A stretch of DNA of 64,000 bases from Thiofilum sp. (GCF_016711335.1 NZ_JADJTF010000001.1:1550001-1614000), one strand, 5' to 3'; counted from the stretch's first letter, positions 44,087 to 53,162 are shown. Numbers and translations: made by a program. The notes: generated by a model from the sequence alone, not told the origin.

Positions 44087-44301
44087 TTAAAATTCTAAGC
44101 TTTCCAATACTAGACAATAAATATTAATAATTTTGTACTGCTCAGGAAGATATTAATACTGAATAGATCTAATAAATCGTTTGGCGGCTTATGCTACATG
44201 CCTACTAAATTTTTTAGTCAAGTTTTAATACTAACTGATTATTAAGTGAATACTGCTCTAGGTAGTAGTGTTATTTCTAATCCTGAATATGAAGTAAAAA
44301 A

Positions 44302-44667
44302 ATGCAAGCAACAACAGAATTACTGCAATTACTTTCCGAAATTGGTTATATGGCTTGTTTTAGAGGGGATGTTCAACGAGCTAAAGTTATCATGGATGGC
44401 GTGGATGCAGTGGGTCGAGAGCAAACTCCGATTAAAATGGGTTTGGCGATTACACGCATTTATTCAGGTGAATACGATATGGCTATCGATATTTTGCGTA
44501 ATCAGATTTTAGTCCATGAGCCTGATCATATGAGCGCTAAGTGCTTTTTAGGAATCGCTCTTAATCAAATTGGGCAACAAGGTGAAGCTCAACAGTTATT
44601 TAGAGAAGTTTCAGCTCATGGTAATGCAGACGAACAAAGTATTGCTAATGCCTACCTCAATCAATAG
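44302..44667 (+). CDS. sctG: Type III TPR chaperone SctG (YscG-like)
   Basis: A 121-residue protein of three or so TPR-like helical pairs (ELLQLLSEIGYMACFRGDVQRAKVIMDG; ALAITRIYSGEYDMAIDIL-type; CFLGIALNQIGQQGEAQQLF). YscG-type proteins use such repeats to wrap the needle subunit together with YscE. The order E-F-G supports it. A longer overlapping reading frame begins at 44246 in another phase but encodes nothing recognisable. Confidence 0.8.
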   Translation: MQATTELLQLLSEIGYMACFRGDVQRAKVIMDGVDAVGREQTPIKMGLAITRIYSGEYDMAIDILRNQILVHEPDHMSAKCFLGIALNQIGQQGEAQQLFREVSAHGNADEQSIANAYLNQ

Positions 44668-44684
44668 TAAAGGAGTATCGCTCC

Positions 44685-45251
44685 ATGATTGAATCCAGTG
44701 TGTTAATGAGTATTGCCCCCCTGAGTGGGGTGGGCGCACCTATGGCGCAAACCTTACCACCACCCCAATCTCAAGATGTGATGCGTTTTGAGGATGTGAT
44801 GAGTGGTAAGTTGGATTTGTCCACGCTCAAAAGTAGTACCAACGATCAGGCTGTCCTACAAATGGTAGAGCCAACGACAGGTGTAGAATCAACTTCTTTT
44901 AAAGATTTGGTGATTAATAAACTATCCGATATGGATAGTTCTTATTCAACCATTTTGAATCAATTGCAAAGTCATCCTCAATTTAGTGATTATTTAACTC
45001 AAAGTGGTGCTAAGGATGGCAATTCCGTCCTGACTTATCCTGATGTAAGCTCGAGTGGAGGTGAGGCAAACGACTATCAGGCTGCCTTGCAGGACATCCA
45101 AAAGACTCAAACCGCAGCCTTAAATTACCAAAAAGATACTACGGCTTGGACATTTAATGCCCAAATGTGGACAACTACAGTTAATTTAGCCTCTGCTGTG
45201 GTCAATCAGGTCGCTCAAGGCTTTAAAACGCTATTTAGAGCAAGTGGCTGA
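44685..45251 (+). CDS. sctI: Type III inner-rod protein SctI
   Basis: A 188-residue protein with a disordered start and a helical C-terminus (NAQMWTTTVNLASAVVNQ, then FKTLFRASG) that matches the SctI/YscI end (KVSQGVETLFRNQG-like). SctI forms the rod that anchors the needle to the export gate. It is longer than YscI (115 residues); the extra sequence is the N-terminal, low-complexity part. An AAAGGAGT ribosome site precedes the ATG. Confidence 0.8.
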   Translation: MIESSVLMSIAPLSGVGAPMAQTLPPPQSQDVMRFEDVMSGKLDLSTLKSSTNDQAVLQMVEPTTGVESTSFKDLVINKLSDMDSSYSTILNQLQSHPQFSDYLTQSGAKDGNSVLTYPDVSSSGGEANDYQAALQDIQKTQTAALNYQKDTTAWTFNAQMWTTTVNLASAVVNQVAQGFKTLFRASG

Positions 45252-45272
45252 TATTAATACTCTAGGTGCTCA

Positions 45273-45887
45273 ATGAAAATAATAAAAATAAAATCTAAAA
45301 TTAGCATTAGTTTATTGCTTAGTGTTCTATTGTTAGCTGGTTGTAAAGTACAACTTCACAGCCAGCTTAATGAAATAGATGCTAATAATATGATGGCGAT
45401 TTTGCTAGAAAATAATATTAGCGCTGAAAAAATTACGGATGCTAAAAACGGTACTTACACGCTTAATGTGGACGAGTCCAAAATTCCTCAAGCAGTGGCT
45501 TTATTGCGTGAGCATGGTTATCCACGCGAAAAAGTGGCCTCTATGCAAGAGTTATTTAAAAAGGATGGTTTGATTTCTTCACCTTTAGAGGAACGTGCGC
45601 GTTATATCTATGCTTTATCTCAAAGCGTGCAAGAAACATTATCCCAAATTGATGGCGTACTCGTAGCACGGGTGCATGTGGTATTACCTGAGGATGCTGT
45701 AGTCACGAACAATAATCCAGTCACTCCCTCATCAGCTTCGGTTTTTATTAAGTATCACCCTTCTTTTGAATTAGAAAGTATGAAGTCTGAAATTAAGCTG
45801 ATTGTGGAAAAAAGTATTCAAGGCTTAAGTTACGATAAGGTATCTGTAGTCATGGTTCCCGCCCAACTGCCTAATACTCGTAAATAA
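45273..45887 (+). CDS. sctJ: Type III inner-ring lipoprotein SctJ
   Basis: A 204-residue lipoprotein with a lipobox (LLLAGCK) and the two ring-building motifs (ANNMMAILLENNISAEK; ALSQSVQETLSQIDGVLVARVHVVLPED; VSVVMVPAQ). YscJ has a membrane helix after this region; here the protein ends immediately with LPNTRK, so it is held only by its lipid, as in EscJ. It faces the lpxL-type gene with 8 bp between the stops. Confidence 0.93.
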   Translation: MKIIKIKSKISISLLLSVLLLAGCKVQLHSQLNEIDANNMMAILLENNISAEKITDAKNGTYTLNVDESKIPQAVALLREHGYPREKVASMQELFKKDGLISSPLEERARYIYALSQSVQETLSQIDGVLVARVHVVLPEDAVVTNNNPVTPSSASVFIKYHPSFELESMKSEIKLIVEKSIQGLSYDKVSVVMVPAQLPNTRK

Positions 45888-45895
45888 TAGCTGAA

Positions 45896-46843
45896 TCAGT
45901 TGGTTAGCGGAGTTTGGCTATAAATATTCAGACCTTCTGGATGAGTTTTAAAAATTTTCAATAGCCAAAGATATTGTTCTGGATAAAGCGCAATTAATTG
46001 CTCTAACGCCTGATTCAAAGTAGTCGCATCACGCTCTGCATCACCACTGGGGTAAGCTTGGAGTCGTTCACTCATGGCAATCCTATAGTAACCCGATTGA
46101 GGATTAAAACCAGCCAAGGCAGCAAAACAATGTGCCTTGCTTAAGTCAGCAATACGGGCGGGTGTGGTCAGAGTTGCTTTAGTTTGACCCATGAAGGGGG
46201 CAAATACAGAGGCTTTTAGACCTAAATCTTCGTCAGGTAAGAAAATTAAGATTAATCCGGGTTTTAAGGCACGTACTAATTTTAATAAGCCAGCTTCACG
46301 GGGAATGACAAATTGCACATCTTTTAAACGGCTGCGTGCGATTAACCAATCAAAAATCGGGTTGCTTAGCGGCTTATAAGAACCATAGGCGGCATAATTT
46401 AGACCGATAGCTAAGGGTGCAAACTCAAGCCAAGTGGAGTGAGCTAACAGTAGCATGATAGGTTTATGATCAGCTAATGCCTGTTGGAAGGTAGTGGGTA
46501 GTTGTAATTGAATACGTTGAGCCAGCGTAGCGCGAGAGCGAAAAAACAGTACGCTGTAATCCAATAAGGCAGCTGCATAATGCTGTAAATGCTGGAGGGC
46601 TAATTGATGGCGCTCAACATCAGAAAGCTGTGGATAGCATAGTTTAAGATTGATCTCGACAATAGCTCGGCGCTTAGTTTGATATTTGTAAAGTAAGCGC
46701 CCTAACTGTTTCCCTAGCCACCAGCGTAACTGCCAAGGTGCATAGGCTAAAGGCAATAATAACCCTACCCCTAGCCAAGTCACCCCATAGCGTGGATGCA
46801 ACCAGCGCCACTCAAATGAGGGCGCGGTAAATGAATCTTTCAT
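45896..46843 (-). CDS. LpxL/LpxM-family lipid A acyltransferase
   Basis: A 315-residue membrane-bound acyltransferase. The catalytic HxxxxE motif is HSTWLE (His135-Glu140), with a hydrophobic helix before it (YGVTWLGVGLLLPLAYAPW) and the INLKLCYPQLSDVER segment typical for late lipid A acylation. Which acyl group is added cannot be told. It is convergent with sctJ and independent of the T3SS. Confidence 0.88.
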   Translation of the reverse strand: MKDSFTAPSFEWRWLHPRYGVTWLGVGLLLPLAYAPWQLRWWLGKQLGRLLYKYQTKRRAIVEINLKLCYPQLSDVERHQLALQHLQHYAAALLDYSVLFFRSRATLAQRIQLQLPTTFQQALADHKPIMLLLAHSTWLEFAPLAIGLNYAAYGSYKPLSNPIFDWLIARSRLKDVQFVIPREAGLLKLVRALKPGLILIFLPDEDLGLKASVFAPFMGQTKATLTTPARIADLSKAHCFAALAGFNPQSGYYRIAMSERLQAYPSGDAERDATTLNQALEQLIALYPEQYLWLLKIFKTHPEGLNIYSQTPLTN

Positions 46844-46858
46844 GGAGTTAGCGTAACA

Positions 46859-47617
46859 CTAACCAGCTTGGCGCTGGCAGGAGATGGCTTGCGCTTGCAT
46901 TTGTAGCTCAAACCACTGTCCCGCATCGTTGACGGCTTCCGGTTGACCCTTTAAGCCAAAATCAATCACGCGACTACGCTCGGTGCTGGGTAAGCTGGAA
47001 AGGCGCACGGCGGGAAAGGTTTCTAGTAATTGCTCCATCATAGGAATGAGGTCACTTTCGAGGACATTGCTAAGCTCCCAACGTTGCTCAATGTCGGGAT
47101 TAGGGGATTGGAGGTGGCGGTAATGCGTATCTAATACCCATTCAATCATTGGCCACGCCATATTGGGAAAACCGGGGACAAAGTGATGGTGTGCCACTTT
47201 AAAGCCCGGAACCTTATTAATAGGATTAGGAATGAGCGTGCAATTGTCGGGTAATTCCGCCATACGAATGCGTTGCGGATAAGCGCGTTCCCCAAATTGA
47301 CGCTCAATGAGTGCGACCGCTTGTGGGTGGCGATAGAGTTTAAAACCAAAGGCTTCTGCGGCACATTGGCGCGTTAAGTCATCAGGTGTGGCTCCAATAC
47401 CGCCAAAACTGAATACAATTTCATTAGTTTTTTGTGTCTCATGAAAGGTGCTTAGTAACATTTCACGCTCATCGGCTACCATCCGAACCCAAGCTAAGGT
47501 CATGCCGCGTGCTTTGAGCATAGCGATAACGCTGGCCATATGTTTATCTTGGCGTTGTCCGCTTAATAGCTCGTCCCCAATTAAGATCAGTCCTACTCGG
47601 TTGGATACTGCCTTCAT
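46859..47617 (-). CDS. CinA N-terminal/MoaB-type competence-damage protein
   Basis: A 252-residue protein of the MoCF-binding/CinA N-terminal family. VGLILIGDELLSGQRQDKH and FSFGGIGATPDDLTRQCAA are the phosphate-binding parts of the molybdopterin-binding fold; GFPNMAW is at the active site. The C-terminal deamidase domain of full CinA is absent. It overlaps hemH by 4 nt. Confidence 0.88.
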   Translation of the reverse strand: MKAVSNRVGLILIGDELLSGQRQDKHMASVIAMLKARGMTLAWVRMVADEREMLLSTFHETQKTNEIVFSFGGIGATPDDLTRQCAAEAFGFKLYRHPQAVALIERQFGERAYPQRIRMAELPDNCTLIPNPINKVPGFKVAHHHFVPGFPNMAWPMIEWVLDTHYRHLQSPNPDIEQRWELSNVLESDLIPMMEQLLETFPAVRLSSLPSTERSRVIDFGLKGQPEAVNDAGQWFELQMQAQAISCQRQAG

Positions 47618-48723
47618 TGCTTAGCCCCTAACTGTTGTGCGCGTTGGCGCGTTAAATCTGCTTGTCGTTGCCATTGGCTTTGAGCGCTTGGATCGGCTTC
47701 GGGCCAGCCTTGGGTATGTTGTTGTACCAAATCAGCCAGCATCCGAATGTGATCTTCTCGTGCGTTCAGAGCTGGAACGTAATAATACTGCTCTCCGCCT
47801 GCTTTAATAAAGTGCTCTTGATTCTCAACTTGAATTTCTTCCAGCGTTTCTAGACAGTCGGCGGCAAAGCCGGGGCAGATCACGTCAACTTTTTTAATCC
47901 CTTCGGCGGGTAGAGCTTCTAAGGTTTTATCAGTATAGGGCTGCAACCATTCCGCCTTACCAAAGCGTGATTGAAAGGTCACACGATAGTCATTAGGGCG
48001 TAAATTCAATTCTTCAGCCAGTAAGCGTGCGGTTTTGTGGCACTCACAAAAATACGGATCACCTAAGGTTAAATTACGTTTCGGGATGCCGTGAAACGAC
48101 ATCAATAATAATTGACCGCGTGCATGCTTATCCCAGTGTTCACGAGCACTATCCGCTAAAGCTTTGATATAGCCTGCATGATCGTGATAATGATTAATCT
48201 GACGTAATTCAGGCATCCAACGCCATGAGCCTATTTCCTTAAAAACAGCTGCAAAAGTGGTTCCGCTGGTGGTAGAGGAGTATTGCGGATAAAGCGGCAA
48301 TACCACCAAGCGTTGCATACCTGCTTGGCGTAATTCTTCTAATGCTTCCTCAATCGAGGGTTGACCATAGCGCATAGCGAGGGCAACTTTAACCGTGCCG
48401 GCAAAACGTATTTCTAACTCACGTTGTAATAATTGTTGTTGTTGCTTGCCAATGCTTAATAGGGGGGAGCCTTGAGCAGTCCAGACTTGCTTATATTTCT
48501 CCGCACTCGCGGCAGGACGTTTGGGCAAAATAGCCCCGTATAAAATCGGATACCAAATGAGGCGCGGGATTTCAACCACTCTTGGGTCAGATAGGAATTG
48601 CCTTAAATAGCGCCGTACTGAGGGCGTATCGGGGGCGTCGGGTGTGCCTAAATTCACTAGCAGTACGCCAATCGCTGCGGTTTTGCCGTGAAAGTAATCA
48701 GTATCATTTTTTAATCGGCTCAT
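47614..48723 (-). CDS. hemH: Ferrochelatase
   Basis: A 369-residue ferrochelatase that inserts Fe2+ into protoporphyrin IX. The start VLLVNLGTPDAPDTPSVRRYLRQFLSDPRVVE, the middle PLYPQYSSTTSGTT and LLMSFHGIPKRNL (metal-site His) and the end ICPGFAADCLETLEEI are all typical. An in-frame GTG at 48732 is an alternative start. It is the first gene of a two-gene operon with the CinA-N protein. Confidence 0.95.
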   Translation of the reverse strand: MSRLKNDTDYFHGKTAAIGVLLVNLGTPDAPDTPSVRRYLRQFLSDPRVVEIPRLIWYPILYGAILPKRPAASAEKYKQVWTAQGSPLLSIGKQQQQLLQRELEIRFAGTVKVALAMRYGQPSIEEALEELRQAGMQRLVVLPLYPQYSSTTSGTTFAAVFKEIGSWRWMPELRQINHYHDHAGYIKALADSAREHWDKHARGQLLLMSFHGIPKRNLTLGDPYFCECHKTARLLAEELNLRPNDYRVTFQSRFGKAEWLQPYTDKTLEALPAEGIKKVDVICPGFAADCLETLEEIQVENQEHFIKAGGEQYYYVPALNAREDHIRMLADLVQQHTQGWPEADPSAQSQWQRQADLTRQRAQQLGAKQ

Positions 48724-48884
48724 GGGAGTCACGCTGGGCTGCTAAAAGTGGGTGCAGGATAAACCGAAAAGCCGCAAAAATAAATTTTGTTGCGCCGCAT
48801 TGGGGTAATAAGGTTTAGCCAGACGCTTGACGCTCATAGAGTGCTCTAGCTAGATTAGCAAGCTCAGCGATAAAGAGAGCAATC

Positions 48885-49694
48885 ATGTTACCGGATTTAG
48901 TACAAGTGACCCAATGGGTCAAGCATGTGGCACAACAGGAAATTGCTCCACGTTTTAATAAAGTTGGTTTTTCTATCAAAACCGACGGGAGTGTCGTTAC
49001 CGAAGCCGATTTAGCCTGCCACCAAGCCTTAGAGCATCAGTTAGCTCAAGCCTATCCGCATATCGCTTTTTTGAGTGAGGAGATGAGTACGGCGCAACAG
49101 CAACAGTTGCTGGAGACTCATGAATGGTTGTGGGTGCTCGATCCTTTGGATGGAACCAGTAACTTTACGGCGGGAATGCCGCTATTTTGTACCTCATTAG
49201 CCTTATTACATCAGGGGCAAGTGGTGCAAGCTGTGACTTATGATGTCGTGCGGGATGAAGTTTTTAGCGCTCAATCAGGGCAGGGTGCTTATTTAAATAA
49301 TACCCGTCTTAAATGTTCAAATAGTGGTTTAAGCCTAAAGCAAGCGGTAGGGATTATTGATTTTAAACGCTTGAAGCCAACCTTGCGCACTAATCTAGTC
49401 AATCACATGCCTTTTGGTTCACAACGTAACCTAGGGACGTGTGCTTTAGAGTGGGCTTGGATGGCGGCAGGGCGTGGACAAGTTTATTTACACGGTGGCA
49501 TGAAACTATGGGACTTAGCGGCAGGTACTTTACTGCTCAAAGAGGCGGGGGGTATGGCTAGCACAGTAGAAGGGCAGCCTATTTCAACCGCTCAAGTAGG
49601 TTCGCAATCCACCCTTGCAGCCTCTGATCCGGCTTTATTTCCGATTTGGCAACAAGTGATTGCGGATTACTCGACTGGCGTTGTTCATGGCTAA
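48885..49694 (+). CDS. Inositol-monophosphatase-family phosphatase
   Basis: A 269-residue Mg2+-dependent phosphatase. The motifs VTEADLACHQALE, FLSEE, WVLDPLDGTSNFTAGMPLF and MKLWDLAAGTLLLKEAGG contain all metal ligands. Members act on histidinol phosphate, inositol phosphate or PAP (CysQ); no evidence here decides. Its 3' end overlaps murI by 8 nt. Confidence 0.9.
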   Translation: MLPDLVQVTQWVKHVAQQEIAPRFNKVGFSIKTDGSVVTEADLACHQALEHQLAQAYPHIAFLSEEMSTAQQQQLLETHEWLWVLDPLDGTSNFTAGMPLFCTSLALLHQGQVVQAVTYDVVRDEVFSAQSGQGAYLNNTRLKCSNSGLSLKQAVGIIDFKRLKPTLRTNLVNHMPFGSQRNLGTCALEWAWMAAGRGQVYLHGGMKLWDLAAGTLLLKEAGGMASTVEGQPISTAQVGSQSTLAASDPALFPIWQQVIADYSTGVVHG

Positions 49695-50499
49695 GCGACC
49701 GATTGGGGTGTTTGATTCAGGTCTAGGAGGTTTATCGGTCTTATTAGAGATTGAGCGTCAATTGCCGCATGAGGATTTAATCTATGTGGCAGATTCGGCT
49801 CATGCGCCCTATGGAGCTAAAACGGCACACTATATTGCTGAGCGCTGTATCAAAATCAGTGATTTTTTACTCAGCCAAAATGTAAAGCTTATCGTGGTAG
49901 CATGTAATACCGCTACAGCATATGCAGTCGAAGTGTTACGCCAATATCTTGCGCTTCCCATTATAGGTTTAGAGCCAGCAGTCAAACCTGCCGCCAAATT
50001 AACTCAAAATGGCAAAATTGGAGTATTAGCTACTCGTCAAACTGCTAATAGTACACGCCTCCAACGTTTAATTGATACCTACGCTCAACAGGCTCAAGTC
50101 TTTGTACAGGCTTGCCCCGGATTAGTGGAGCATGTCGAGCAGGGTGATTTTAATAGTACTGAATTAAAACAATTATTGAGCGAGTACTTACAACCTTTGC
50201 AAGCGCAGGGTGTTGATACCTTAGTATTGGGTTGTACCCATTACCCCTTTTTGCGTGCAACCCTGAGCGAATTAACTCAAGGGCAGATGACTATCGTAGA
50301 AACCAGTCAAGCCGTGACGCGCCAAGTCGTTAATATTTTAAGCCAAGGTCATTTATTACAAAGTAATCGTACTCAGCAGCGCCAAGTGCAGTTTTATTCG
50401 AGCTTGCAGGGCGAGGGACTGAAGAAAAGTGCCCAAAGCGCAGCGCTTTTGTGGCAAAGAGAGCTAGCGCTGCTTTCTTTGCCTAATGAATACCGGTAG
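49687..50499 (+). CDS. murI: Glutamate racemase
   Basis: A 270-residue enzyme giving D-glutamate for peptidoglycan. GVFDSGLGGLSVL, the first catalytic cysteine VACNTATAYA, and the second LGCTHYPFLR are in place. I moved the start to the ATG at 49687, which is the conserved position; a frame extension to 49660 adds non-conserved residues. Its stop codon lies within the palindromic repeat at 50496-50524. Confidence 0.95.
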   Translation: MAKRPIGVFDSGLGGLSVLLEIERQLPHEDLIYVADSAHAPYGAKTAHYIAERCIKISDFLLSQNVKLIVVACNTATAYAVEVLRQYLALPIIGLEPAVKPAAKLTQNGKIGVLATRQTANSTRLQRLIDTYAQQAQVFVQACPGLVEHVEQGDFNSTELKQLLSEYLQPLQAQGVDTLVLGCTHYPFLRATLSELTQGQMTIVETSQAVTRQVVNILSQGHLLQSNRTQQRQVQFYSSLQGEGLKKSAQSAALLWQRELALLSLPNEYR

Positions 50500-50524
50500 G
50501 GGCAAACCTATGTGTTTGCCCTAC
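50496..50524. repeat. Dispersed palindrome GTAGGGGCAAAC...GTTTGCCCTAC
   Basis: An inverted repeat with loop CTATGT, nearly identical to the element at 25798-25826 but with two compensating base changes that keep the stem. The murI stop codon (TAG, 50497-50499) is inside it. It may act as a bidirectional terminator between murI and metY. Confidence 0.8.
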
Positions 50525-50529
50525 ATTTT

Positions 50530-51801
50530 TTAAACCACCGCGAATGCTTGTTCAATATCGGCGATAATATCGTCTATATGTTCAATACCAATACTCAAGC
50601 GAATGCTTTCAGGGCGCACGCCTGCACGCAATTGCTCAGCTTCGGTCAATTGACGGTGAGTCGTTGAAGCAGGATGGCTGGCTAAGCTTTTGGCATCGCC
50701 AATATTGACTAGGCGCTTGATCATTTGCAGTTGATCATAGAATTTTACCCCTGCATCAAAGCCGCCTTTAATACCAAAGGTCAGCAGCGAGGCCGGTTTA
50801 CCATTGAAGTACTTTTGCGCTAGAGCATGATAAGGATTGTCTTCTAAGCCTGCGAAACTCACCCACTCGACTTTAGGATGACTTTTTAAGTAATTAGCCA
50901 CGGCTAAGCCATTCTCACAATGGCGCTCCATGCGTAAACCTAAGGTTTCCACCCCTTGCAAAATCAAGAACGCATTAAACGGTGAAAGCGCTGAGCCTGT
51001 ATTGCGTAAAGGTACAGTACGGGCACGACCGATATAAGCCGCTGCACCAAACGCTTCAGTATAAACCACACCATGATAAGAGGGTTCGGGTTGATTCAAT
51101 ACAGGATAACGTTCTTTATTTTCCGCCCAAGGGAATTTGCCCGAATCGACAATAATGCCACCAATCGATGTTCCATGCCCCGCGATATATTTGGTCAAAG
51201 CATGTACCACAATATCCGCACCATACTCAATCGGGGTGCAGAGCATAGGAGTCGCTACCGTATTATCTACAATGACCGCTACACCGTGTTTATGAGCCAT
51301 TGTTGCAATCGCTTCAATATCAGCAATATTACCCGCTGGATTACCGATAGTTTCGCAGTAGATCGCTTTGGTTTTGTCATCAATTAGTTTTTCAAGCGCT
51401 TCGGCTGAATCATTTTCCGCAAAACGCACTTGAATCCCTTGGCTGGGGAGCATGTGAGCGAATAGGGTATAAGTGCCGCCATAGAGTTGTGGCGTACTGA
51501 CAATATTATCGCCTGCTTGTGCAATGGTCAGAATGGCGTAATTAATCGCCGCCATGCCTGAACTCACGGCTAAACCTGCTAAGCCACCTTCTAGAGCAGC
51601 AATGCGCTTTTCCAATACATCGTTGGTAGGATTCATAATACGGGTATAGATATTGCCCGGAACCGCTAAATTAAATAGATCTGCACCATGCTGAGCATTA
51701 TCAAACTCATAGGCAACGTTTTGATAAATCGGCACAGCTACGGATTTGGTAGTAGGTTCGGTCGTGTAGCCCGCGTGAATTGATAGGGTTTCTTTTTTCA
51801 T
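50530..51801 (-). CDS. metY: O-acetylhomoserine aminocarboxypropyltransferase
   Basis: A 423-residue PLP enzyme that makes homocysteine from O-acetylhomoserine and sulfide. It starts MKKETLSIHAGYTTEPTTKS and has NIYTRIMNPTNDVLEKRIAALEGG, VSTPQLYGGTYTLF and the PLP-lysine segment ADIVVHALTKYIAGHGT. The ATG at 51801 has GGAGG six bases upstream; the open frame continues to 51861 without family resemblance. It is divergent from an XRE-cupin regulator gene. Confidence 0.93.
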   Translation of the reverse strand: MKKETLSIHAGYTTEPTTKSVAVPIYQNVAYEFDNAQHGADLFNLAVPGNIYTRIMNPTNDVLEKRIAALEGGLAGLAVSSGMAAINYAILTIAQAGDNIVSTPQLYGGTYTLFAHMLPSQGIQVRFAENDSAEALEKLIDDKTKAIYCETIGNPAGNIADIEAIATMAHKHGVAVIVDNTVATPMLCTPIEYGADIVVHALTKYIAGHGTSIGGIIVDSGKFPWAENKERYPVLNQPEPSYHGVVYTEAFGAAAYIGRARTVPLRNTGSALSPFNAFLILQGVETLGLRMERHCENGLAVANYLKSHPKVEWVSFAGLEDNPYHALAQKYFNGKPASLLTFGIKGGFDAGVKFYDQLQMIKRLVNIGDAKSLASHPASTTHRQLTEAEQLRAGVRPESIRLSIGIEHIDDIIADIEQAFAVV

Positions 51802-51919
51802 TGTCATCCTCCAGTAGTAGTGGACGCACATTAGCATAGATTTGACATGGCATGAATGCACAATGATTCATAAGTATTGGAGCACTAGCTATATCAATAA
51901 AGGGCTTGCTCTATTCTAT

Positions 51920-51949
51920 TATATTGGAATATATTTTTAATATATTGGA
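51920..51949. promoter_or_regulatory. Direct repeats TATATTGGA in the metY/XRE intergenic region
   Basis: The 9-mer TATATTGGA occurs at 51920-51928 and again at 51941-51949, 21 bp (two turns) apart. AATATATT stretches lie between. This fits an operator for the divergent XRE-cupin protein, but it could also overlap promoter boxes. Confidence 0.45.
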
Positions 51950-51963
51950 TTTTGAGTGAAGCT

Positions 51964-52530
51964 ATGCCAGAAGATATTCATAGTCGAATCGCTAAGCGGA
52001 TTAAAAGCTTACGTATTAAACGCCAAATGACACTCGACCAGTTAGCACAAACTACACAAGTAAGTCGTGCAATGCTTTCATTAATTGAGCGTGGAGAAAG
52101 TAGCCCGACCGCAGTGTTATTAGAAAAAGTAGCGACTGGATTGGGTGTAACTTTAGCAGCTTTGTTTGAAGATCCAGAAAGTGCATCAAATCCCCTAGTC
52201 CGTGCTGATGAGCGCACGAGTTGGTGCGATCCTGACACGCGTTATCAGCGTTGGAATCTTTCGCCTCCCAATTATCCCTCACCTTTACAGTTGGTGAAGG
52301 TGATTTTACCTAGTGGCGCACGGGTTCATTACGAAACCCAACAGCGTGAAGGTGCGGTCTATCAGCAAATTTGGGTATTACAAGGTAGCTTGAAAATTAC
52401 TTTAGGTGATAACACGTATTTGCTACATAGCGACGATTGTTTTGCCATGCAGCTTAATCAAACCATGACCTATTACAACCCTAGCCAACAAGATACTCAT
52501 TATTTGGTCGCTATTGCTAATCACAGTTAA
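51964..52530 (+). CDS. XRE-family regulator with C-terminal cupin
   Basis: A 188-residue transcription factor. The helix-turn-helix is RIKSLRIKRQMTLDQLAQTTQVSRAMLSLIERGESSPTA (about 10-50), and the C-terminal cupin fold begins at about residue 105 (LPSGARVHYETQQREGAVYQQIWVLQGSLKITLGD). Such proteins sense small molecules and often control their neighbours; metY is the likely target. The ATG at 51964 is preferred to the TTG at 51952. Confidence 0.87.
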   Translation: MPEDIHSRIAKRIKSLRIKRQMTLDQLAQTTQVSRAMLSLIERGESSPTAVLLEKVATGLGVTLAALFEDPESASNPLVRADERTSWCDPDTRYQRWNLSPPNYPSPLQLVKVILPSGARVHYETQQREGAVYQQIWVLQGSLKITLGDNTYLLHSDDCFAMQLNQTMTYYNPSQQDTHYLVAIANHS

Positions 52531-52551
52531 GTTTCTGCGGAGGGTATAAGC

Positions 52552-53070
52552 TTGTTTACCATTCAATTATTGACACTGTTTGATGACAACACTATTGCTG
52601 GTTTGAGTGAAGTATTAATTGATGCAGTGGAGGGGGGCGCTTCGGTCGGTTTTGTTGAGCCTATGACGATTGCTAAAGCACAACATTATTGGCAAAAATT
52701 AAAATCCAGTGTCGAGCAGGGGGAGCGCTTAGTATGGGGGGCTTTTGATGCGGAGAATAAACTCATAGGCACTGTCACCCTTATTATGGATTTACCCGAA
52801 AATCAGCCTCATCGAGCCGATCTAGTAAAACTCCTAGTACACCGTAAGGCACGCCAGCAAGGAGTAGGGGAAGCTTTGATGAGGGCAGCAGAGCAGACTG
52901 CTTATGAAAGGGGTAAAACCTTATTAGTATTAGACACCGCAACCTATACAGCCGAGCGTTTATATCAGCGTTTACAATGGCAAAAAGTAGGTACGGTTCC
53001 CAATTATGCGTTAATGCCCGACCATTCACTGTGTGCCACCAATTTCTATTATAAAATTTTGACTAAATAA
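52552..53070 (+). CDS. GNAT-family N-acetyltransferase
   Basis: A 172-residue acetyltransferase. Acetyl-CoA binding is shown by VKLLVHRKARQQGVGEALMRAAEQTA, followed by LLVLDTATYTAERLYQRLQW. It probably starts at the TTG at 52552, which has a strong GGAGGG 7 nt upstream. It follows the XRE-cupin gene by 21 bp, so they are probably one operon. The substrate is unknown. Confidence 0.86.
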   Translation: MFTIQLLTLFDDNTIAGLSEVLIDAVEGGASVGFVEPMTIAKAQHYWQKLKSSVEQGERLVWGAFDAENKLIGTVTLIMDLPENQPHRADLVKLLVHRKARQQGVGEALMRAAEQTAYERGKTLLVLDTATYTAERLYQRLQWQKVGTVPNYALMPDHSLCATNFYYKILTK

Positions 53071-53162
53071 CTGATTGATCAAATTAAGCTATTACTTATT
53101 ATGGTAATTATAGAGCTAATTCAACATCAGATTAACGCGGTGGTAGAGCTAAGTTAGCTGGT

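Noticed and set aside
44246..44512. 88-residue frame overlapping sctG
   Set aside because: It shares the DNA with the TPR protein in another phase and shows no family pattern.
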